A stretch of DNA of 6,035 bases from Mailhella massiliensis (lineage in GTDB: Bacteria; Desulfobacterota; Desulfovibrionia; Desulfovibrionales; Desulfovibrionaceae), in the NCBI RefSeq assembly GCF_020741395.1, contig NZ_DYZA01000160.1, forward strand, positions 1 through 6,035. Reading direction: 5' to 3'. The position numbers and the translations under genes are program-made. Position 1 is the first letter of the stretch. Each line of letters begins with the position of its first letter. Below are positions 1 to 4,340 of this stretch, piece after piece. The notes below the pieces were generated by a model that saw only the letters and a program-made list of their open reading frames with translations, ran no database searches and was not told where the DNA came from.

Positions 1-30
1 CATATTGACATAACATAATGGTTTTTTTCG

Positions 31-59
31 TTCACAAAACGCTCGGATTTTTTTATAAT
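31..59 (+). promoter_or_regulatory. Sigma-70 promoter of the Mrp-family gene
   Basis: A -35 box TTCACA (31-36; 5 of 6 matches to TTGACA) is followed after exactly 17 bases by a perfect -10 box TATAAT (54-59). Transcription would start near 66, giving a leader of about 60 bases before the ATG at 129. The first 60 bases are strikingly AT-rich against a GC-rich window, as expected of a promoter. No operator was recognised in it. Confidence 0.8.
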
Positions 60-128
60 GTAGTATTGCGGTTGGAGTATTTGATTTCAAAATTATCGAC
101 GCCGTATCGCTGACAGAGGATACAGAAT

Positions 129-962
129 ATGAACAGTTGCGATCATCAGTGCGGAAGCTGCGCTCAGGCATGCTCGGAGCGGACGGAACCTCGGGAGTCT
201 CTGAAAGCTCCGCTCGCGCCGGGTTCCCGCGTTGGGAAGGTCATCGGCGTGGTAAGCGGTAAAGGTGGCGTGGGCAAGTCGCTGATCACGGGGCTTCTGG
301 CATCGAAAATGCAGGCTCGCGGCGCCCATGCCGCAGTGATGGACGCAGATATTACCGGGCCGTCCATTCCCCGTCTTTTCGGCATGACTGGGCGGCTCAT
401 GGGCGATGAGGAGGGCTTTGTGCCCATTCGCAGCACGGGTGGGGTGGATGTGGTTTCCATGAATCTGATTCTTGAGAAGCCCACGGATCCCGTGGTCTGG
501 CGGGGCTCCATCATTGCCGGTGTAGTTCGTCAGTTCTGGAGCGATGTTATCTGGAAGGATGTTGACTACATGTTCATCGATATGCCTCCCGGGACCGGGG
601 ATGTTGCGCTTACGGTGTACCAGTCCCTTCCTGTGGACGCCGTTGTGATCGTTACGTCCCCTCAGGAACTGGTTTCCATGATTGTGGAAAAGGCTGTGAA
701 CATGGCACGGCTGGAAGGCCTCGACATGAATGTTATCGGGCTGGTGGAGAATTATTCCTACTGTGAATGTCCGCATTGCGGTGAGAAAATGACCATTTTC
801 GGTGAAAGCCGAGTGGAAGAGACGGCAGCGCGATACGGCATACCGCATGTGGCGCGGCTGCCGCTTGATCCGGCCATAGCGCAGGCCTGCGATGCCGGAG
901 CTGTGGAGAGTATCGACAGCCCGTGGCTGGATGCTGTGGCCGACGCACTGGAAGCGCTTTAG
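129..962 (+). CDS. mrp: Mrp/NBP35-family Fe-S cluster carrier ATPase
   Basis: A 277-aa cytoplasmic P-loop ATPase of the Mrp/NBP35/ApbC family, which binds Fe-S clusters as a dimer and passes them to apoproteins. Visible motifs are the deviant Walker A SGKGGVGKS (residues 43-51), the switch I stretch DADITGPSIP (72-81), the Walker B/switch II motif DMPPGTGD (151-158) and a C-terminal CPHC pair (Cys214, Cys217), the family's bridging cluster site; Cys212 lies just before it. The N-terminus adds four cysteines (4, 8, 11, 15), recalling the extra N-terminal cluster of NBP35 proteins but with different spacing. Leu52 replaces the Thr common after GKGGVGKS. The ATG at 129 has an AGAGGA ribosome-binding site at 115-120, 8 bases upstream. 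It has its own promoter (31-59) and is followed by a terminator-like hairpin. In an anaerobe rich in Fe-S enzymes a role in their maturation is likely; the client proteins are unknown. Confidence 0.95.
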   Translation: MNSCDHQCGSCAQACSERTEPRESLKAPLAPGSRVGKVIGVVSGKGGVGKSLITGLLASKMQARGAHAAVMDADITGPSIPRLFGMTGRLMGDEEGFVPIRSTGGVDVVSMNLILEKPTDPVVWRGSIIAGVVRQFWSDVIWKDVDYMFIDMPPGTGDVALTVYQSLPVDAVVIVTSPQELVSMIVEKAVNMARLEGLDMNVIGLVENYSYCECPHCGEKMTIFGESRVEETAARYGIPHVARLPLDPAIAQACDAGAVESIDSPWLDAVADALEAL

Positions 963-966
963 GTTG

Positions 967-997
967 AGGCTGTCCCGGAAGCGGAACCAGCCTTTTT
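967..997 (+). terminator. Probable intrinsic terminator after the Mrp-family gene
   Basis: AGGCTG (967-972) pairs with CAGCCT (988-993). Three further inner pairs are possible (973-975 with 983-985) across a two-base bulge. The last paired T begins a run of five Ts (993-997). The stem is modest, so termination may be partial and the tungstate-binding gene 49 bases further on could be read in part from the promoter at 31-59. Confidence 0.55.
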
Positions 998-1045
998 CGT
1001 TCACTGTCCGGGGATACCCGGCTAGACGGTTTTAGGGGGAACATT

Positions 1046-1891
1046 ATGAAACTTGTTCGTCTCGTAGCTCTTTCCATCATGGGCCTTGCGCTTTGCGGCA
1101 TGCCTGCACAGGCGGCTGAAACTCTGCGTATTTCCAGCACCATCGGCCCCGTGGATGCGGGCATGCTGCCTCTTTTGGCCGAAACATTCACGAAGAATAC
1201 GGGAATAGAGGTCACCATAGCCAAGGCCGGTACCGGGGCTACGCTGAAGAAAGCTGAATCCGGCTCGTTCGACTTGGTGATGGTGCATGCACGCAAGCTT
1301 GAGGATGCCTTTTGTGCCGCCGGGTTTGGGGTGGATCGCCGCGACGTCATGTATAATGACTTCGTCATTCTCGGACCTGCGAAGGATCCTGCGGGCATCA
1401 AGGGCATGAAGAAGGTGACGGAAGCCGTAAAGAAGATCGCCGACGCCAAGGTTCCTTTTGTTTCCCGCGGGGACAAGTCCGGTACTCATGTGAAGGAAAT
1501 GGAAATATGGGCTGCGGCGGGCATACAGCCCTCCGGCGACTGGTATGAGGTGTGGGAAGGCGGAGCGAAGGGCAACAAGGCCACTACGCTCTATGTCAAT
1601 GAAAAGCAGGCATACACGCTCATGGACCGGGCTACATGGCTCACCGTGAAGGATACGGTCTCCGTGGTACCGCTCATGGAAGCCGATCCGCTCATGCTGA
1701 ATCTTATCGCCATTATCCGCGTGAATCCCGAAAAGTTTCCCGATATTCATAAGGAAGAAGCTCTGAAGTTTGCCGACTGGGTGGTGGGCGAGGAGGCTCA
1801 GACCATCATTCGCGATTTCGGCAAGGACAAGTACGGTCAGCCGTTGTTCTTCCCGAATTCCGACCAGTGGAATGCGAGTCATAAGAAGTAG
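1046..1891 (+). CDS. tupA: TupA-like tungstate/molybdate-binding periplasmic protein
   Basis: A 281-aa substrate-binding protein of the TupA family (COG2998), which captures tungstate (or molybdate) in the periplasm for an ABC importer. Residues 1-23 form a signal peptide: basic MKLVR start, hydrophobic core, AQA cleavage motif after Ala23. The mature part shows family hallmarks: AGTGATLKKAESG (61-73), DLVMVHAR (76-83), VMYNDFVILGP (101-111), SRGDKSGTHVKE (140-151) and AYTLMDRATWLT (189-200). The first oxyanion-binding loop is unusual: SSTIGPVDAG (30-39) where classical TupA has TTTST followed shortly by a Gly-Leu-Leu, so it appears about three residues longer. The ATG has an AGGGGGA ribosome-binding site (1034-1040). 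No TupB permease or TupC ATPase gene lies beside it; the next gene encodes a ModE-like regulator, which supports an oxyanion role. No clear promoter of its own was found: TTCACT (1000-1005) with TAGACG (1023-1028) is weak. Substrate preference cannot be told from sequence. Confidence 0.9.
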   Translation: MKLVRLVALSIMGLALCGMPAQAAETLRISSTIGPVDAGMLPLLAETFTKNTGIEVTIAKAGTGATLKKAESGSFDLVMVHARKLEDAFCAAGFGVDRRDVMYNDFVILGPAKDPAGIKGMKKVTEAVKKIADAKVPFVSRGDKSGTHVKEMEIWAAAGIQPSGDWYEVWEGGAKGNKATTLYVNEKQAYTLMDRATWLTVKDTVSVVPLMEADPLMLNLIAIIRVNPEKFPDIHKEEALKFADWVVGEEAQTIIRDFGKDKYGQPLFFPNSDQWNASHKK

Positions 1892-2039
1892 GACGGTTTG
1901 TTTTTTGCCGCGGAGAGCGGACACAGGTCAACTCGGGGGGAAGGCATGGTTTTCGTGCCTTCTGTCGGAGTAGTGCGGCCTCGGCGCAGAGCGCGTAAGT
2001 GCTGTCGCCGGGAAGAATTTTCATACCTGTTGAAGAGCG

Positions 2040-2069
2040 GCGCGGTCCCGTCGGAAGTCGGGACCGCGC
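2040..2069 (+). repeat. Perfect 11-bp inverted repeat, hairpin without T-tract
   Basis: GCGCGGTCCCG (2040-2050) and its exact complement CGGGACCGCGC (2059-2069) flank an 8-base spacer. The stem has 10 G-C pairs in 11, so it would be very stable as RNA. Neither strand has a run of Ts directly after the stem, so it is not a standard intrinsic terminator. It lies 132 bases before the ModE-like start codon and could be a structured-leader element, an mRNA-stability element or a protein-binding palindrome. Confidence 0.7.
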
Positions 2070-2184
2070 GTCGGCGTCAGAAAACGGAGAAGAAAGCCGC
2101 TCGATTGCGACGAAGTGGAAGGGAAAGTCCAGCTGGGGCAGAAATGCGGCGACCGTTTTTCCCGAGGTCGGTCTTTCGGAGTCC

Positions 2185-2192
2185 GGGGGGGA
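2185..2192 (+). promoter_or_regulatory. Ribosome-binding site that sets the ModE-like start
   Basis: A GGGGGGAG tract ends 9 bases before the ATG at 2202. It favours this start over the in-frame ATG at 2115, whose extra 29 residues match nothing in the family. An in-frame GTG directly before the ATG (2199) is a possible alternative that adds one residue. Confidence 0.75.
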
Positions 2193-2201
2193 GTGTGTGT
2201 G

Positions 2202-2567
2202 ATGAAAATTCCTGTGAAAGTACGATATCGTCTATGGCTGGAGTGTGAGAACGAATATGTGTTCGGCAATGGTGTCGCTGCACTTCTTCTGGGGGTGGAG
2301 GAGCTGGGATCGCTGAAGAAGGCTGCCGAAAGTCTGGATATGCCTTATCGCGGGGCCTGGGGACGCATTCATAAGGCGGAAAAGGCGCTGGGCATTGCTC
2401 TACTCGACAGGCCGAGCGACAGGCAGAAAGGTGTGACGCTTACGGAGGACGGAAGGCGCCTTCTGGAATTCTTCCAGCGTGTCGACGGGCAGTGCGGGGA
2501 TCACCTTGCCCGGTGTCTTGAGGAGGAGAACCCGGAATATTTTGAAATTGACGGCATAGGTCATTGA
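2202..2567 (+). CDS. One-domain ModE-like transcriptional regulator
   Basis: A 121-aa protein matching the N-terminal winged helix-turn-helix domain of the molybdate regulator ModE (COG2005, LysR-like HTH). The family pattern is clear: KVRYRLWLE near the start, the helix-turn-helix LKKAAESLDMPYRGAWGRI (38-56), a following helix with KAEKALGIALLDR (58-70), and the wing and closing helix GVTLTEDGRRLLEFFQRV (77-94). Full ModE is about 260 residues and carries two C-terminal Mop domains that bind molybdate. Here the protein ends about 25 residues after the DNA-binding domain, so it cannot sense the anion in the known way. Such short ModE-like proteins are common. Lying downstream of the tungstate-binding gene and next to redox-enzyme genes, it may control oxyanion uptake or a Mo/W enzyme (inference). 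The start at 2202 follows the ribosome-binding site at 2185-2192. The upstream gap is 310 bases, so a separate promoter or a structured leader is possible. The targets are unknown. Confidence 0.88.
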   Translation: MKIPVKVRYRLWLECENEYVFGNGVAALLLGVEELGSLKKAAESLDMPYRGAWGRIHKAEKALGIALLDRPSDRQKGVTLTEDGRRLLEFFQRVDGQCGDHLARCLEEENPEYFEIDGIGH

Positions 2568-2710
2568 GTCGTGCTTTGTCCGGCAGGCGCTGAGCGGAGG
2601 CGACGGCGATGCGGCATGACATATCGAACAATGCGGCAGCCATTCGATTCCGGGAATGTTGCGGAAGTCATGCATGGAGAGGGGCGGATAAGGTGCGGGA
2701 GCTCCTTCCG

Positions 2711-2753
2711 AAAAGGGCGTCGGTCTGAGTTTTTCAGAGCGACGCCCTTTTTT
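2711..2753 (+). terminator. Strong, partly bidirectional intrinsic terminator
   Basis: AAAAGGGCGTCG (2711-2722) pairs over twelve bases with the stretch 2740-2751. After one G-G mismatch, TCTGA (2724-2728) pairs with TCAGA (2734-2738) around a 5-base loop. The plus strand then has a run of Ts reaching 2753, so it ends the rightward transcript about 145 bases after the ModE-like gene. The As at 2711-2714 give four Ts on the minus strand, so it can also stop the leftward operon, whose last gene ends at 2834. The rest of the interval 2568-2833 shows no gene or other signal. Confidence 0.9.
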
Positions 2754-2833
2754 GTATCCTGCGGCGGTACCTGGGAAAACGGCCTCGGCGGAACAGGTTT
2801 CCGGGATTTGCTGAAAGAAGGCGGTGTTTCTTC

Positions 2834-4327
2834 TTATTTTGTCCTGCAGGGGGTGTCCTCGGATATTTCAGCCGCGCCGCCGCCGTCGGGGCAGCCGCCC
2901 CGGCAGGCCAGCACTTCAATGAAGGCGTAGGGGGAGTCCGTCGCCTGAGAGGCGAGGATTGCAGCGTCAGCGCAGCTGAAGCACAGTGCGGTACGGATGA
3001 CGTTGCTGCCGAGAAGAGCTTCCGTCTCCACGATACGTCCCCCCTCGGGCAAGGAAGTCTGTACCTGATTGCGTATCTGCGCGCCGAGTTTGAGCAGCAC
3101 CGCGCCCGAGATCTCGCCGTATTCTCCGGCCGGAGGAAGGGGTTCTTCCGATACGGGGAAAGGATCGAAGGCTTCGGGCGTCACGGTATCCAGGCAGATG
3201 CCGCCTATATTCATCAGGCGGAAGAGGGCGCGTGCGGAGAGAACGGCGTCGAAGCCGGGGGCTTCCTTCATGGCCGTGCAGGGCGAAAGGAGGAGGATAC
3301 GCAGTTTTTCCTCGGGGACGCCGTAGTATGCGGCCATTTTGCCTTTGTTCAGCACAACGCTCAGCATTTGAGGCGTACGTGCGCTGCAGAGTTGTGGGCT
3401 GAGGGCCGGAAGTTTCTGTTCCGCGTAGTTTACCCATGCGGGGCAGGAGGCTGAGAATAGAGGCAGGACGTTTCCGGTTGCGAGGCGTTCCGCAAGGTCT
3501 GTGCTTACATTTGCGGCGAGTATGGCGGGGGCGAAGTCCGCGCTGATGACGGCATCCGCTCCGAGATGACGGAGTGCAGCCGCGAGTCTGCCTTCAGGCT
3601 CGGTGCAGGAAAGAGAGGAAAAAACGCCTTTCAGCGCGCCGCTGATAGATGCGGAGAAGACGGCGACCGTGAAGAGATCGGGCGCGGAAAGCATGTCCAG
3701 GGCGGAGGCGCTTTCATCGCGTTCGGAAAGCGCGCCTACGGGACATACGCGGACACACTGCCCGCAGCGGATGCAGGCGCTCTGCGTGAATTCTATGATC
3801 TGTTCCTCCCTGCCCGAGCTGTCGGCACGGAGGGCCGAGACTCCCCGGTTGCGGCACATGGTCACGCAGCGCAGGCAGCGCACGCATTTATCCATGTCGC
3901 GCACGAGAGGGCCCGCTGTAGTGGCGACGCCCGTCCGACCCTGCGGCGCGGGGCAGAGGGCGTCCATGCCGAGGGCTTCCCGGAGGGACTGAAGTTCACA
4001 GCTTCCGAGACGCGAGCAACTTTCGCAGCTGAGGCGATGTTCAAAGAGCAGCAGCTCCACCTGCATGCGTTGCCTTGCGCGGACGGCCGCCGTGGCGGTT
4101 TCCACGCGCATGCCTTCCTCCAAGGGCGTGACGCATGCCGGAACGATGCAGGTACTTCCGGAAGGAGGCGTACACTCCACAAGGCAGACACGGCACACGC
4201 CGGGCTTGTGATCCAGCGGCATGAAAGCGCACAGGGAAGGGATGAAGAAACCGTTCCTTTTCGCCACGGCGAGAATGTTTTCTCCCGCTTCAAAGGTGAC
4301 GTTTTTCCCGTTGATGATGGCGTTCAT
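2834..4327 (-). CDS. FeFe-hydrogenase-like Fe-S protein with degenerate H-cluster site
   Basis: A 497-aa cytoplasmic (no signal peptide) iron-sulfur protein of the FeFe-hydrogenase/NuoG-like class. In order: a 2Fe-2S domain with Cys33, 45, 48, 65; a His-Cys 4Fe-4S site His97, Cys101, 104, 110; two ferredoxin-type 4Fe-4S sites, Cys148/151/154/158 and Cys185/188/191/195; then an H-cluster-type domain (about 218-484). In that domain the four H-cluster ligands are present (Cys295, Cys350, Cys475, Cys479), but motif L1 reads SASCPAW (292-298) instead of TSCCPxW, L2 reads SPCTAMK (348-354) instead of MPCxxKK, L3 reads ACRGGC (474-479), and the GATGG loop between L2 and L3 is missing. The protein stops 18 residues after the last ligand, whereas hydrogenases usually continue for about 70. 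The front end can carry electrons; H2 turnover is doubtful. It follows the NuoF/GltD-like gene by 13 bases, so the two are surely cotranscribed. It may act as a wiring subunit like the hydrogenase-like (Hyl) subunits of NAD-linked formate dehydrogenases (inference). Confidence 0.9.
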   Translation of the reverse strand: MNAIINGKNVTFEAGENILAVAKRNGFFIPSLCAFMPLDHKPGVCRVCLVECTPPSGSTCIVPACVTPLEEGMRVETATAAVRARQRMQVELLLFEHRLSCESCSRLGSCELQSLREALGMDALCPAPQGRTGVATTAGPLVRDMDKCVRCLRCVTMCRNRGVSALRADSSGREEQIIEFTQSACIRCGQCVRVCPVGALSERDESASALDMLSAPDLFTVAVFSASISGALKGVFSSLSCTEPEGRLAAALRHLGADAVISADFAPAILAANVSTDLAERLATGNVLPLFSASCPAWVNYAEQKLPALSPQLCSARTPQMLSVVLNKGKMAAYYGVPEEKLRILLLSPCTAMKEAPGFDAVLSARALFRLMNIGGICLDTVTPEAFDPFPVSEEPLPPAGEYGEISGAVLLKLGAQIRNQVQTSLPEGGRIVETEALLGSNVIRTALCFSCADAAILASQATDSPYAFIEVLACRGGCPDGGGAAEISEDTPCRTK

Positions 4328-4331
4328 AGGA

Positions 4332-4337
4332 CTCCTC
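4332..4337 (-). promoter_or_regulatory. Ribosome-binding site that sets the hydrogenase-like start
   Basis: On the minus strand GAGGAG lies 4 bases before an ATG at 4327-4325. The longer in-frame start at 4351 would overlap the upstream gene by 11 bases and has no ribosome-binding site. The proteins of this class also begin their 2Fe-2S domain right at the shorter start (NAIINGKNV). The shorter form is therefore preferred. Confidence 0.75.
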
Positions 4338-4340
4338 GCG

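Larger units (their letters stand above)
1892..2201 (+). promoter_or_regulatory. Gap with three hairpins before the ModE-like gene
   Basis: This 310-base stretch holds no credible gene. Its reading frames are arginine-rich, resemble no family and overlap the next gene. It contains three successive potential hairpins on the plus strand: 1940-1946 with 1956-1962 (7 perfect pairs, extendable by a wobble and a G-C pair inside); 1982-1989 with 2002-2010 (8 pairs and one bulged T); and 2040-2050 with 2059-2069 (perfect, 11 pairs). A T-rich patch (1897-1906) follows the tungstate-binding gene but has no good stem before it. The stretch ends in the ribosome-binding site of the ModE-like gene. It may be a structured leader, a processed spacer or a regulatory RNA. 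No known riboswitch class was recognised, and GC-rich DNA forms chance hairpins, so function is uncertain. Confidence 0.35.

Noticed and set aside
5..10. TTGACA hexamer as a -35 box
   Set aside because: No -10 element lies 16-18 bases downstream; the TTCACA/TATAAT pair at 31-59 is far better placed.
1046..1114. Lipoprotein signal (Cys17 in LALCG) on the TupA-like protein
   Set aside because: The residue before the Cys is Leu, not the Gly/Ala/Ser of a lipobox, and a good AQA signal-peptidase I site follows.
93..1924. Long minus-strand frames (93-1004, 733-1476, 1022-1924)
   Set aside because: Antisense shadows of the Mrp-family and TupA-like genes, which carry unmistakable family motifs on the plus strand.
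2115..2201. Longer ModE-like protein starting at 2115
   Set aside because: The added 29 residues do not resemble the family, and the strong ribosome-binding site fits the ATG at 2202.
1898..2248. 116-aa plus-strand reading frame in the gap
   Set aside because: Arginine-rich, no ribosome-binding site, overlaps the ModE-like gene in another frame; typical of chance frames in GC-rich DNA.
2571..2930. 119-aa plus-strand reading frame after the ModE-like gene
   Set aside because: It runs through the intrinsic terminator hairpin and into the minus-strand gene, and matches no family.
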